Positions 33,726 through 42,812 are shown, numbered from the stretch's first letter. The stretch is DNA of 64,000 nt from CADEED01 sp963842515 (GCA_963842515.1 CAWJGO010000002.1:1674001-1738000); one strand, 5' to 3'. A program made the numbers and translations. The notes: generated by a model not told the origin, from the sequence alone.

Positions 33726-36119
33726 ATGGAAATGTTTGACGCTTCGAGCCGCAAAAACAGAACACGGCGCTCGGCCACAAGCAGTCTCATGCTTGCCATC
33801 TCTCTTCTGCTGATCACTGCCGGGACCGCGATATCGCAGACGCCGGCACCGGCGGCAGGCGGTGAAGCGGAGGCGGAAACCATCGAATCCATCGTCATCA
33901 CGGCACGGCGTCGCGCCGAAAGCCTGCAGGACACACCGGTCGCGGTGACGGCAATAAGCGCGGCCGCGCTCGAAAGGCAGCAGGTCGTCAGCACCACGGA
34001 TCTCGACAAGGTGGCTCCTAACATCCAGTTCCATTCCTATGGAACCCTGACCGGCAACAACTCCGCGGCGCAGGTCTTCATCCGCGGCATCGGGCAGAGC
34101 GATGCAACGCCCGCTGTCGACCCGGGCGTCGGCGTCTACATCGACGACGTGTACATGGGGCGCGCGGTGGGCGCGGCCATGGAATTCCGCGACATCGCCA
34201 ACGTGCAGATCCTGCGCGGCCCGCAGGGAACCTTGTTTGGCCGCAATACGATCGGCGGTGCCGTGTTGCTGACCACCAATGAACCTGGTACCGACGCAGG
34301 CAACTCCGTGCGAATCGGTCTGGGCGAAGACAACCTCCGTGAAGCGTTCGGCGCCTTCGACCTCCCGCTGGGCGGCGACTGGTCCGCGCGCCTGGCGCTT
34401 GGCATGCGCCAGCGCGACGGTTACGTCACGCGCGAGTTCGACGGCAAGGACCTCGGTGACGAGGACATGCGCACCGCTCAGGTCGCACTGCGTTGGAAAC
34501 CTTCCGACGCGTTCAGCCTCACGCTGCGCGGCGACTACACCAAGGAAGACGAAAACGGATCGCCTTTTGTGTTCCGCTCCATGAACGAAGGCGCCACCTT
34601 CGTCGGCGCGGCGAGCATCGCCGCGGGTTGCCCTAACATCCTCGACCCTTTCCCGCCGCCGCTGCTGGTCGGTCCGCTGGCGGATCCACGTTGCGGAAAC
34701 GACGCACAGGCGCTGGGCGAATTCCGCAATGGCGGAACCTATGCCGCGAGCAGCACACTGGAGAATCGCGGCGGGTCGCTGATTGCCAGTTGGAAGGTCA
34801 ACGACAGCTGGTCGCTGAAGTCGATCACCTCGGACCGCCGCCTGGAGTGGACCGGCACGCGTGACGCCGACAATACGCCGTTGCTGATCCTGCATACCAA
34901 CTACCGCAGCGAGAGCAAGCAGTTCAGCCAGGAACTGCAGGCCGTGGTCGAGGCCGACCGCGTCGATGGCGTCTTCGGGCTCTACTACTTCGACGAAGAC
35001 TCCTTCGACCGCCTGCTGGTGCCGCTCGGCAATCCCGGCACGTCGTACGACACGCAACGCGTCGCCATGGATACCGAAGCGCAGGCTGCATTCACCGAGT
35101 GGACTTTCAAGTTCACCGACGCCTTCAGCGCCACGGCAGGTGTCCGCTACACCAAAGAGGACAAAGGGCTGCAGGCCACCATGTTCAATGTCGCGCCCGC
35201 CAGCGCGGCCGAACCTGCCGCGCCGACCGCGCTCTGCCCTTTCGCCGGCCCACCACCCACGCAGACCGGGTGCCTGTTCCTTACCACCAACCGTTTCGCT
35301 CGCGATTTCACGGCGACCACGAAATCCGCCAGCGTCCAGTACCGCTTCAACGAACGCGTAATGACCTACTTGAGCTGGTCGGAAGGCTTCAAGAGCGGCG
35401 GATTCAATCAGCGCTACAACGCGGCGCCGCCCGGAAACGCGCCGATCTCGTTCGGCGCGGAACAGGCGGAATCGTTCGAGATCGGTCTCAAGATGGATCC
35501 GCTCGATACGCTGCGCATCAACATCGCGGCATTCAGCACCGACTACGACGACATCCAGATGACGTACCGGCTCGGTGTCGTACCGCTGCTGTTCAACGCC
35601 GGCGTCGCGACCATCGACGGCGGCGAGCTCGAGCTGGAATTCGCGCCCACCGAAGACTTCAGGCTCGATGCGACGGTGGGATACCTCGATGCCAAATTCG
35701 ACAGCATCACGGCGCCTCCGCCGTTCGGGCCCGTGTCGCCGACGGCGACAGCGACCCTGTCGAGCCGGCTGCCATTCACACCGGAGTGGCAGACACATCT
35801 TGGCATGTCATACACATTCCATCCGGCCGCGAATTGGTCGCTGACACCGCGTGCCGATCTCAGTCATACGGCCCGCCAGTTCTTCGATGCCGGCAATTCG
35901 CCCGAGATCGCTCAGGATGATGCGATCACACTGCTCGGCGCCTCGTTGACGCTGGCTTCCGACGACGACAAGTGGCGGTTCGTGCTCGGCGGCAGCAATC
36001 TCACCGATGAGCTGTATCCGGTGGCGGGCACTTCGTCGCTGACCACCGCCTCTGGGTACTCGGAAATCATTTATGCGCGTCCGCGCAGTGTGACTTTGAG
36101 CATTACGCGTAATTTCTGA
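33726..36119 (+). CDS. TonB-dependent receptor (hydroxycinnamate locus)
   Basis: A 798-residue receptor starting at 33726; an in-frame start at 33636 would overlap the control region. Signal peptide ends near TAISQ; TonB box IVITARRRAESLQ; plug motifs VFIRGIGQSDATP, YIDDVYMGRA and RGPQGTLFGRNTIGGAV; terminal strand SVTLSITRNF. It is shorter than the other three receptors and of the type common in aromatic or terpenoid uptake in Sphingomonads. Divergence from a MarR gene and the ferulate operon suggests uptake of feruloylated oligosaccharides or phenolic dimers (inference). Confidence 0.92.
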   Translation: MEMFDASSRKNRTRRSATSSLMLAISLLLITAGTAISQTPAPAAGGEAEAETIESIVITARRRAESLQDTPVAVTAISAAALERQQVVSTTDLDKVAPNIQFHSYGTLTGNNSAAQVFIRGIGQSDATPAVDPGVGVYIDDVYMGRAVGAAMEFRDIANVQILRGPQGTLFGRNTIGGAVLLTTNEPGTDAGNSVRIGLGEDNLREAFGAFDLPLGGDWSARLALGMRQRDGYVTREFDGKDLGDEDMRTAQVALRWKPSDAFSLTLRGDYTKEDENGSPFVFRSMNEGATFVGAASIAAGCPNILDPFPPPLLVGPLADPRCGNDAQALGEFRNGGTYAASSTLENRGGSLIASWKVNDSWSLKSITSDRRLEWTGTRDADNTPLLILHTNYRSESKQFSQELQAVVEADRVDGVFGLYYFDEDSFDRLLVPLGNPGTSYDTQRVAMDTEAQAAFTEWTFKFTDAFSATAGVRYTKEDKGLQATMFNVAPASAAEPAAPTALCPFAGPPPTQTGCLFLTTNRFARDFTATTKSASVQYRFNERVMTYLSWSEGFKSGGFNQRYNAAPPGNAPISFGAEQAESFEIGLKMDPLDTLRINIAAFSTDYDDIQMTYRLGVVPLLFNAGVATIDGGELELEFAPTEDFRLDATVGYLDAKFDSITAPPPFGPVSPTATATLSSRLPFTPEWQTHLGMSYTFHPAANWSLTPRADLSHTARQFFDAGNSPEIAQDDAITLLGASLTLASDDDKWRFVLGGSNLTDELYPVAGTSSLTTASGYSEIIYARPRSVTLSITRNF

Positions 36120-36143
36120 TCACCGCGAGCGTGCGACGGGATG

Positions 36144-36812
36144 TCACGAGCGGCGCTCGCGAAGGCGCGCAAGGCGTCCAATCTGCCGCAGCGACGCCGC
36201 CATCGTGTACGCAAGCTGCAGATGTCCGGCGCGAAACAGCCGCAGCGCGGCCGCGTCGTCGACATCCCGCAATTTGTCGAGACTCACGGTGTAGAGTCCT
36301 CGCAAGGACAGTTTCTCGCCCCCGAAGTCGAGCGAGATGTCGATGGGCTCGATGAGCTTGAGATCGGCCATGGCGGCAATGAACAACTTCGTCTGCTCGA
36401 TACCCGCGTGGATTTCACCTAGCGTCCGCTGGATGGCGCGCAGAGATTTGGCGGGTTGCCGCGATTCGTCGAACAATGGCTCACCTTCGCTATCGCTGAA
36501 TCGCACGTGGTCGCGCTCGATCGCGATGTGCCGATCGGACAGCATGAAGCCTTCGCGCTGGAGCATGAGCGGATCGAAACCGCCGCGATCGGTTACCGTG
36601 CCGAGCAGACTCTCGCCCGGTTTGAACCCGAACATGGCGCCAGCATAGAAGGCGCCGGTCGCTGCGTCCTTGGTGATCAGGACCGGGCAGCAGACTGCGG
36701 CCGCGCTGAACTCTGGCGCGACTACCTGCACGAAGTGCGGGATTGGCGTGTCTAGCCGGCGCAGGCGCAGATGGCCATGTTTGTCCGGGTTCAATAGTTC
36801 GATGGTCGGCAT
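36144..36812 (-). CDS. SapC-family protein
   Basis: A 222-residue protein matching the SapC domain (IELLNPDKHGHLRLRRLD at the start, KDAATGAFYAGAMFGFKPGE, and LRGLYTVSLDKLRDVDDAAALRLFRAGHLQLAY near the end). SapC was named for the Campylobacter S-layer export region, but its role in TBDR/halogenase loci is unknown. No signal peptide or membrane segment is visible, so it is probably cytoplasmic. It lies 9 bp after the halogenase-like gene, preceded by GAGAAAG, as the third gene of the TBDR 3 operon. Confidence 0.88.
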   Translation of the reverse strand: MPTIELLNPDKHGHLRLRRLDTPIPHFVQVVAPEFSAAAVCCPVLITKDAATGAFYAGAMFGFKPGESLLGTVTDRGGFDPLMLQREGFMLSDRHIAIERDHVRFSDSEGEPLFDESRQPAKSLRAIQRTLGEIHAGIEQTKLFIAAMADLKLIEPIDISLDFGGEKLSLRGLYTVSLDKLRDVDDAAALRLFRAGHLQLAYTMAASLRQIGRLARLRERRS

Positions 36813-36821
36813 GGATCTTTC

Positions 36822-38366
36822 TCAGACTGCCTGCATGCCTTGTTCGACGACCTTGCGGATGAGATCACGATGCCGCGGCAGGCCTGCCAGCAGCCGTTGC
36901 GTCTGGACCGCATTCTCGCGCATCGCGCGCTCGGCCTGCTTCGCGTCGCCGCCGAGTGCCGAAGGCTCGACCTGCGTGCGGAAACCCATGCCATACAGCA
37001 CGTACTGGTAACTCGCCGCCGGGAACACCTCTTCGACACGATCGAATTCATCGTGAAACCACGGCGATTGATAACTCCAGAGCAGCAGCAATTCCTCAAG
37101 ACGCTGCGGAATGGTTTCCGGAAGCAGGTTGTCGCGCCAGAACGCGCTGTCCGCGCGCTTCGTCAGCACATAGTGCAGCTTGAGGAAATCGATGATGCGG
37201 CCCCACCGGTAGATTGTGGTTGCATTGAACCGCGCGGCGAGCACGTCCATCACTTCGCGGCACACCGGCATCTGTTCGGCGATGAGCTTCGCGGAAAGTT
37301 CGATGAGCACGATGGCCGACGCCTCGAGCGGTTCGAGAAAGCCTGCCGCGAGACCCACGGCCACGCAATTGCGCTTCCAGAAAGTCTGCCGGTGCCCCGA
37401 GCGAATCGCGATCTTGCGTGCCGACAGGTGCGTGGCGGCCGGCCCGACATAAGCGCGCAGTTCGCGTTCCGCCTCGTCATCGGAAATGTGCCGGCTGGAA
37501 TATACGTGGCCGATACCCCGGCGCGAGGGAAGCCCGATGTCCCAGATCCACCCCGCGGACTGCGCGGTGGAAATCGTGTGCGAGGCGATCGGCGCTGCAT
37601 CGCTCGAGTACGGGACCTGCATCGCCAGCGCACGATCACAGAACAGCACGTCGCTGCAATCTTCGAACGGAACGCCGAGGGTTTCACCAATGAGCAGAGC
37701 CTTGAAGCCGGTGCAATCGACGAACAGATCGCCTTCGATCCGCCCGGCCTGCACAGTATCGAGACTGTGGATGTCGCCATTTGGCGCGAGATTCACGCGC
37801 TGCACGTCGGCGAGCACGTGCCGAACGCCGAGCTTTTCGCAGGCATGCCTCTGCAGAAAGGGCGCGAACTTGGCAGCGTCCAAGTGATAAGAGTAGTTGG
37901 CGATTGCCTCGAATTCGGCCGTGGCGATCGTCTTGGGCGCAAGACCATCGTCGCAGAGGCGCCCCTGCGGCGTGACGGCGTCGCAGAAACTGCGACCGTC
38001 ATCCCCTGCCAGCCAGTGCGGCACGAGATTCACCTGTGCGAAGCTCTGCGGCAGCATCAGCGGGTGGTAGTAGAAATCGTCCGGCTCCCCGGTCGTCCAC
38101 CGCGCGAAGCGCGCGCCCTGTTTGAACGCCGCATCGCATTGCCGGAAAAGCTCCGTCTCCGACACACCGATGCGCGCCAGAGTGCTGCGCAGCGTCGGCC
38201 ATGTTCCTTCACCCACGCCGATGATCGGCGTGTTGGGAGATTCGACCAACGTCACGGTGAAGTCCGCACCCATGCGGCCGCGGTGCTTGGCGGCTATGAC
38301 GCCTGCAGTAAGCCATCCGGCGGTCCCTCCGCCGACGATGACGATGTTTCTGACCGCCTGAACCAT
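36822..38366 (-). CDS. FAD-dependent tryptophan-halogenase-like protein (class B)
   Basis: A 514-residue halogenase-family flavoprotein. FAD motif VIVGGGTAGWLTAG (9-22), GVGEGTWPTLR (50-60), Lys82 in AFKQGARFARW, and FLEPLEAS with Glu348. The usual WxWxIP signature reads WIWDIG (273-278), and GEATIP of class A is GEGTWP. The related gene at 52904 shares these changes, so they define a subclass. The first codon is preceded by no clear ribosome-binding site. It lies 77 bp after TBDR 3, with a hairpin between, and 9 bp before sapC. Confidence 0.85.
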   Translation of the reverse strand: MVQAVRNIVIVGGGTAGWLTAGVIAAKHRGRMGADFTVTLVESPNTPIIGVGEGTWPTLRSTLARIGVSETELFRQCDAAFKQGARFARWTTGEPDDFYYHPLMLPQSFAQVNLVPHWLAGDDGRSFCDAVTPQGRLCDDGLAPKTIATAEFEAIANYSYHLDAAKFAPFLQRHACEKLGVRHVLADVQRVNLAPNGDIHSLDTVQAGRIEGDLFVDCTGFKALLIGETLGVPFEDCSDVLFCDRALAMQVPYSSDAAPIASHTISTAQSAGWIWDIGLPSRRGIGHVYSSRHISDDEAERELRAYVGPAATHLSARKIAIRSGHRQTFWKRNCVAVGLAAGFLEPLEASAIVLIELSAKLIAEQMPVCREVMDVLAARFNATTIYRWGRIIDFLKLHYVLTKRADSAFWRDNLLPETIPQRLEELLLLWSYQSPWFHDEFDRVEEVFPAASYQYVLYGMGFRTQVEPSALGGDAKQAERAMRENAVQTQRLLAGLPRHRDLIRKVVEQGMQAV

Positions 38367-38372
38367 GGTGAG

Positions 38373-38424
38373 ATAAAAATCGAGGAGCGAGGGGATGTCA
38401 ACATTGCAGTGTCGACATCCCCTC
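38373..38424 (-). terminator. Hairpin and T-tract in TBDR-halogenase junction 3
   Basis: GAGGGGATGTC (38389-38399) and GACATCCCCTC (38414-38424) form a perfect 11-bp stem with a 14-nt loop; on the minus strand ATTTTTAT follows 8 nt later. It sits between the TBDR stop and the halogenase start and would allow partial termination. The flank matches the terminator at 16963-17009. Confidence 0.6.
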
Positions 38425-38443
38425 TTCCTGCGGTGCGCCTCCC

Positions 38444-41365
38444 TTACAGTCGGACGCGAGCGCCCAACGCGTAACGGCGGCCGTACGCGAAGACATCGAG
38501 CAATTGATTATCGAAGCGTCCGTGTGTGCTCAGCGTTTCATCGGTGATATTCAACGCCTCGAAGTACACGTTGAACTTCTCCGATATCTGATAGCTCGTC
38601 GACAGATCGATCTGCAGACTCGCATTCACGAAAGTCGGCTCGGCGCCAAACGCGGAGTTGTTCTGATTCTGACCGAACTGCAACAGGTACTCGTCGCGCC
38701 AATTCGCTGCCACGCGCGCTTCGAACCCGTTCTTATCGAAGAATCCGATGAAGTTCGCGGAATCGGCGAGACCCGTGACGGCAAATCCGCTCTGCGAAAT
38801 ATCGGTGCGATCGTACGGACGGTTGGTATCGACGATCGTCGCATTCGCGCTGAATCCGAAGCCGGAATCACCGAACACGTGTTGCAACGCGATTTCCCAG
38901 CCGTTCACCGTCGCGTCCGGACCGTTGACCCGTTGCGAGACCGTGTAGATAGCCGGCTGCCCGGTGGTCGGATCGATGACGTCGTTGATGGTCTGGCGCT
39001 GGGTGCCCTGTACGATGAAGTTGGTCACATCCTTCACGAAGGCATCGACCGACAGGTACGAGTTCTGCGCGTAGTACCACTCGACTGCGATGTCGAGATT
39101 GTCAGACAGATAAGGCTTCAGCTCCGGGTTACCACCCGTGGCGGTCAGCGCGCCGATGCGCGGCAGACTGCCAACGTTGAGTACCGGGGTCAGGAAGTTG
39201 ATTGCCGGACGAGTCAAGGTGCGCGACGCGTCGAACCGCAGATGCAGTTTGTCGGTGAGCTCCAGCTTCAGATCGAGGCTGGGAAGCAGATACGCGTAGT
39301 CGCTGTCGGTCGTGATCGGTGCAGACTCGGAAAACGAGGTGGTCAGCAGGGTCGGATCAGCCCCATTCACCACCAGCAACGTCGGCAGACGCCCCACGCC
39401 AGACGACGAAATGTCGGTCGTTTCACGGCGGATGCCTGCGCTCACGTGGAAGGGCTTGTCGCCGAGTTGCGTCTCGAAATGCGTACTGATGAACACCGAC
39501 CAGGTTTTCTCGGTGATGTCCTGGATGCTGCCCGGATCGAGCGCGAGATCGAGGGAACCGTGGTAGTTGCACAATGCCGCCGGGTTCGCGCCCGCGCAGT
39601 TTGCCAGGGAGTTGGCGAGCGTCGGAACAGCGCTGCTACCGTCGCCGGGATAATTGAATCCGTTGATCTGCTGCGTCCACGGATCACCAAGCCCCTGAAG
39701 GAATCCGTACAGATCGTACGGGCTGTACACGAGCAAACCCGGAGGCAACGAACCTGCACCCGAAAATCCAGGAATGAATCCCGACGTGTTGATCGTGCCG
39801 CGGTAAATGCTCGGCGGCACACCGACGCCGGACGTGCGACCCGACGGCGTACCGTAACCACCGTAGGCTTGCCAGAAGTTGTTGGCAAACGTGTTGCTGT
39901 TCTGCAGGGTGAAGTTGTCGTCGAGGTAAGAAGCGCCGGCATCGACTTTGACGTTGTCCTCCTTCCACGTCGCCGTGAATCGCGCCTGCTTCAGCGTGTC
40001 GCTGTTCTCCTGCAGCGTGCGCACCAGGACGTGCGAGCCGATGACGGACGGGTCGAGGAATCGTGATGTATCGCCGCCAGGACCAAACGTGGTCATTTCC
40101 GGAAAGTGGCTGCTGCTGTCGCCGGTCACACGCACACCAGTGTTGAAACCGAGCGCGCCGCCGTAGCCGATGTCGGCGCCGTCGAATCCGCCACCGCTCG
40201 GGTTCTGCTCGCTCTTGGCGTAGGAAAGATCCGCGTCGATGCTGAAGCTTTCGGACAGCGAATGCTTGAGATTGAAGCCAATCTGGTTGGTCACCAGCTC
40301 GCGATGTTCCGTGCCTCCGTTCAGATCCATCGGGGTCCCGGCCTGACGAAAGTCGGTCACTGTGCCGTTGTCATCGAGCTGCGCACTGCGCAGGTCGTTG
40401 AGCCCGAACCACAATCCGAAACCGAATGTGTCCGTCTGGATTCGCTGGCGCGAGAAGTTGTCGTCGAGCGTGAGCAACGTATCGTCGGTCGGTCGCCACT
40501 GGAAAGCGATACGCCCGTCGATGCGCTCGTCGGTCACCTGCGACTGCTCGGCCCCGTACTGCTGCTGCCACCAGCCGACAATCGTTTTGTCCGCGTCATC
40601 CAGATCCCCGGCGCCGCAGGTCGTGGTGAGCTGGCAGGGCGCGAACATGCCTCCTTCCCAACCCGATACGAACACGCGATTGGAGTCGGTTTCACGCTTG
40701 CTGTAGATCGCGTCAACGAGAAATCCGAGCGTGTCGTCGGCGAAGGTGTTGCTGAAGAGCACGCCGCCCGTCGGCTGCACGCTGCCCGCTCCGTCCTGCT
40801 GCGTTCCGGAAACGCTGGCCGCGAATCGCATGCCCGGCTGGTCGAAAGGTTTGGGAAACGCGATGTTGACCGTCGCGCCGATCGAACTACTCGACAAGGT
40901 GACGTCCGGAGTCTTCATGACGGTGAGCGCACCGACGAAGTCGGCACCCACGGTGCTGAAATCGACCGATCGTCCGCCGCTCGCCGTGGAAATCCGCCGG
41001 CCGTCGTACAGCGTTTCGTTGAAATCGCCGCCGAAGCCGCGCACGGTGATCCCGGTCGGTTCGCCGCGCGTACCCGAACGCTGGATGGAAACCCCGGGCA
41101 CACGCTGCAAGGATGCTGCAACGTTCGAGTCCGGGAACTTGCCAATGTCCTCGGAAGTGATCACGTCGACCACGCCCGTCGCCTGCCGCTTCAGGTCGAG
41201 ATTACGCTGCAGTGAGCCAATGATGCCGGTCACTACGACCTCGTCGAGTGTCTCGGCCTGGCTGTTGTCTGAAGTCTGTGCCTGCGCCGCCGCTGGAAGC
41301 GCGATAGATAGCGCTAACAAACTGGAGGTGCCGACGCCCGTGCGCACGGCCTTTTTCTTTCGCAT
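38444..41365 (-). CDS. TonB-dependent receptor (locus 3)
   Basis: A 973-residue receptor with signal peptide MRKKKAVRTGVGTSSLLALS through AAQAQ and TonB-box region TLDEVVVTGI. The N-terminal plug has DVITSEDIGKFPDSNVAASLQRVPGVSIQR and ITVRGFGGDFNETLYDGRR, typical of the family of large Xanthomonas/Caulobacter carbohydrate receptors. It ends with the strand RYALGARVRL. It heads an operon with a class B halogenase-like gene and sapC. The 363-bp upstream region holds two palindromes. Ligand unknown; neighbouring GH43 and esterase genes suggest arabinan-derived oligosaccharides. Confidence 0.92.
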   Translation of the reverse strand: MRKKKAVRTGVGTSSLLALSIALPAAAQAQTSDNSQAETLDEVVVTGIIGSLQRNLDLKRQATGVVDVITSEDIGKFPDSNVAASLQRVPGVSIQRSGTRGEPTGITVRGFGGDFNETLYDGRRISTASGGRSVDFSTVGADFVGALTVMKTPDVTLSSSSIGATVNIAFPKPFDQPGMRFAASVSGTQQDGAGSVQPTGGVLFSNTFADDTLGFLVDAIYSKRETDSNRVFVSGWEGGMFAPCQLTTTCGAGDLDDADKTIVGWWQQQYGAEQSQVTDERIDGRIAFQWRPTDDTLLTLDDNFSRQRIQTDTFGFGLWFGLNDLRSAQLDDNGTVTDFRQAGTPMDLNGGTEHRELVTNQIGFNLKHSLSESFSIDADLSYAKSEQNPSGGGFDGADIGYGGALGFNTGVRVTGDSSSHFPEMTTFGPGGDTSRFLDPSVIGSHVLVRTLQENSDTLKQARFTATWKEDNVKVDAGASYLDDNFTLQNSNTFANNFWQAYGGYGTPSGRTSGVGVPPSIYRGTINTSGFIPGFSGAGSLPPGLLVYSPYDLYGFLQGLGDPWTQQINGFNYPGDGSSAVPTLANSLANCAGANPAALCNYHGSLDLALDPGSIQDITEKTWSVFISTHFETQLGDKPFHVSAGIRRETTDISSSGVGRLPTLLVVNGADPTLLTTSFSESAPITTDSDYAYLLPSLDLKLELTDKLHLRFDASRTLTRPAINFLTPVLNVGSLPRIGALTATGGNPELKPYLSDNLDIAVEWYYAQNSYLSVDAFVKDVTNFIVQGTQRQTINDVIDPTTGQPAIYTVSQRVNGPDATVNGWEIALQHVFGDSGFGFSANATIVDTNRPYDRTDISQSGFAVTGLADSANFIGFFDKNGFEARVAANWRDEYLLQFGQNQNNSAFGAEPTFVNASLQIDLSTSYQISEKFNVYFEALNITDETLSTHGRFDNQLLDVFAYGRRYALGARVRL

Positions 41366-41412
41366 TGGAAACCCCTTCGTAGTTCACATGTGGAACGACA
41401 CCCCTGCCCTGC

Positions 41413-41430
41413 CGGTATCCGCGTATACCG
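41413..41430. promoter_or_regulatory. Inverted repeat CGGTAT-N6-ATACCG upstream of TBDR 3
   Basis: A perfect 6+6 inverted repeat with a 6-nt spacer, 48-65 bp before the TBDR start codon. Its size and position fit an operator for a dimeric regulator, but no regulator can be assigned. Confidence 0.4.
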
Positions 41431-41478
41431 CCGTTGGCAAATCGCGACCGATGTCGCGCGTCGCCAGTCAGCCATGGA

Positions 41479-41492
41479 TGTCCGATCGGACA
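41479..41492. promoter_or_regulatory. 14-bp palindrome TGTCCGATCGGACA
   Basis: A perfect uninterrupted 14-bp palindrome between the TBDR 3 and cupin genes, 114 bp from the TBDR start. Possible operator; no partner site was recognised elsewhere. Confidence 0.35.
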
Positions 41493-41590
41493 CTACGCCT
41501 CCACCTCGGCACGAACCATCCGCGGAACTGTATTGGGCGATGCCAGTTTTCCCATCGCGACGAGAAAGATCATGAAGATAGGAATGCACG

Positions 41591-41636
41591 CTGTTGCCAT
41601 ATGAAAGCGAGTTTCATATAAGCAACTTGGCAACAG
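41591..41636 (+). promoter_or_regulatory. Sigma70-like promoter with operator in the spacer (cupin-GH43-tannase operon)
   Basis: TTGCCA (41594-41599), a 17-nt spacer and TATAAG (41617-41622) form a near-consensus promoter about 100 bp before the cupin start. The perfect inverted repeat ATATGAAA-N5-TTTCATAT (41599-41619) lies in the spacer, an arrangement expected for repression. An outer repeat CTGTTGCCA (41591-41599) / TGGCAACAG (41628-41636) encloses it. The GAAA-N5-TTTC core is reminiscent of KdgR/IclR-family operators, and two IclR genes are in the window. Confidence 0.55.
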
Positions 41637-41728
41637 GCCTAAAAACACGGGGAATGTCCGACGCGGACGTTGCATCGAAGCCACGACGAAGGTGTTTGTC
41701 TTGTAGGATGTCCCGATTGAGGAACGAT

Positions 41729-42736
41729 ATGGCCCAGATCCCGGCGCGCCGTGGCGTCGATCGCGAGACGTTCGAGTCGCAGATCGTTGCCGCCGCCCTG
41801 CCCGTGGTTCTCGAGGGCCTCATCGAAGGGTGGCCCCTGGTTCGGGCCGCGCGCGAATCCCGCGCCGCCCTCGCCCAGGCCATCACTGCGTTCGATGCCG
41901 GGCGCGAACCCTTTGTCATCGAGGCTCCCGCCAGTGTCGATGGGCGCATCTTTTACCGCGACGATTTCGCGGGGTTCAATTTCACGCGGCAGCCTGCCGG
42001 CATCAGCGCGACGATCGGCCGCCTGCTCGAGCTCGCCGAAGAGCGTGACGCACCGGCAGTATTCCTCGAGTCGCTGCCGGCCAACGCCTATCTACCCGGT
42101 TTCGCCGGCGCGCATCGCATGCCATTGCTGGATTCGCGGGTGGAGCCGCGCGTCTGGATCGGCAATGCGGTAAAAATCAACACGCACTTCGATCTCGCCT
42201 ACAACATCGCCTGCGTGGCCGGCGGCCGGCGCCGGTTTACGCTGTTTCCGCCCGAACAGATCGACAATCTCTATGTGGCACCGCTCGACTTCACGCCGTC
42301 CGGCGCGCCCGTGAGCCTGGTCCAGCTCTCGAACCCGGACCTGACGCGCTTTCCTCGATTCACCGAAGCGTTGCAGCATGCATGGCGGGCGGAGCTCGAG
42401 CCCGGCGATGCGCTATACATACCCTTCGGTTGGTGGCATCACGTCGAATCGTTGACGCCTCTCAATGTGCTGGTGAACTACTGGTGGAATGACGCACCCG
42501 ACTTCGGTGCACCGCACGGTGCCTTGTTGCATTCGTTGCTCACGATCCGGGATCTGCCGGCCGATCAACGCAGCGTCTGGGAATCTGTCTTCCGGCAACT
42601 GGTGTTCACGGACCCGGAGCGCGCGCTGGCCCATCTCTTGCCGGCGCAGCGCGGAATGCTGGGACCGCCTTCGGCTGAGCGCACCCGCAAACTGCGCCAG
42701 ACGTTGGCGAGTCAGTTCAAGAACAGCGAGGTCTAG
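41729..42736 (+). CDS. JmjC-like cupin (cupin_8) protein
   Basis: A 335-residue protein of the cupin_8/JmjC-like superfamily. The Fe(II) triad appears complete: His153 and Asp155 in NTHFDLAYNIACVAGGRRRF and His237 or His238 in IPFGWWHHVES. Such proteins are usually 2-oxoglutarate-dependent hydroxylases acting on proteins or small molecules. Start 41729 has GAGG at proper spacing; upstream ATGs at 41594 and 41708 do not. A paralogue lies at 62008-63027, beside a halogenase-like gene. Here it leads an operon with GH43, an unknown secreted protein and a tannase-family esterase. Confidence 0.85.
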   Translation: MAQIPARRGVDRETFESQIVAAALPVVLEGLIEGWPLVRAARESRAALAQAITAFDAGREPFVIEAPASVDGRIFYRDDFAGFNFTRQPAGISATIGRLLELAEERDAPAVFLESLPANAYLPGFAGAHRMPLLDSRVEPRVWIGNAVKINTHFDLAYNIACVAGGRRRFTLFPPEQIDNLYVAPLDFTPSGAPVSLVQLSNPDLTRFPRFTEALQHAWRAELEPGDALYIPFGWWHHVESLTPLNVLVNYWWNDAPDFGAPHGALLHSLLTIRDLPADQRSVWESVFRQLVFTDPERALAHLLPAQRGMLGPPSAERTRKLRQTLASQFKNSEV

Positions 42737-42812
42737 CTGTGGCAGCCGCAGCCGACCGCCCCTCAACGCCTTGCGTCAACCGCCCAAATCTCAACCGCCA
42801 CCGGTGCACCTC

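Larger units (their letters stand above)
41366..41728. promoter_or_regulatory. Divergent control region, TBDR 3 / cupin-GH43 operon
   Basis: 363 bp without a supported gene, serving the TBDR leftward and the cupin operon rightward. It contains two palindromes near the TBDR and one strong promoter-operator near the cupin, listed separately. The rest shows no recognisable feature. Confidence 0.6.

Noticed and set aside
33616..34024. N-terminal extension of the MarR gene
   Set aside because: It would overlap the signal peptide and plug of TBDR 2 and has no family similarity; MarR begins naturally at 33616.
36124..36161. Inverted repeat CGCGAGCG/CGCTCGCG as terminator after TBDR 2
   Set aside because: The loop is 22 nt, there is no T-tract and it overlaps the sapC coding end; the stem is expected by chance in GC-rich DNA.
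36840..40066. Long plus-strand frames opposite the class B halogenase and TBDR 3
   Set aside because: Both oppose genes with intact family motifs and show no signal peptide, ribosome-binding site or recognisable fold.
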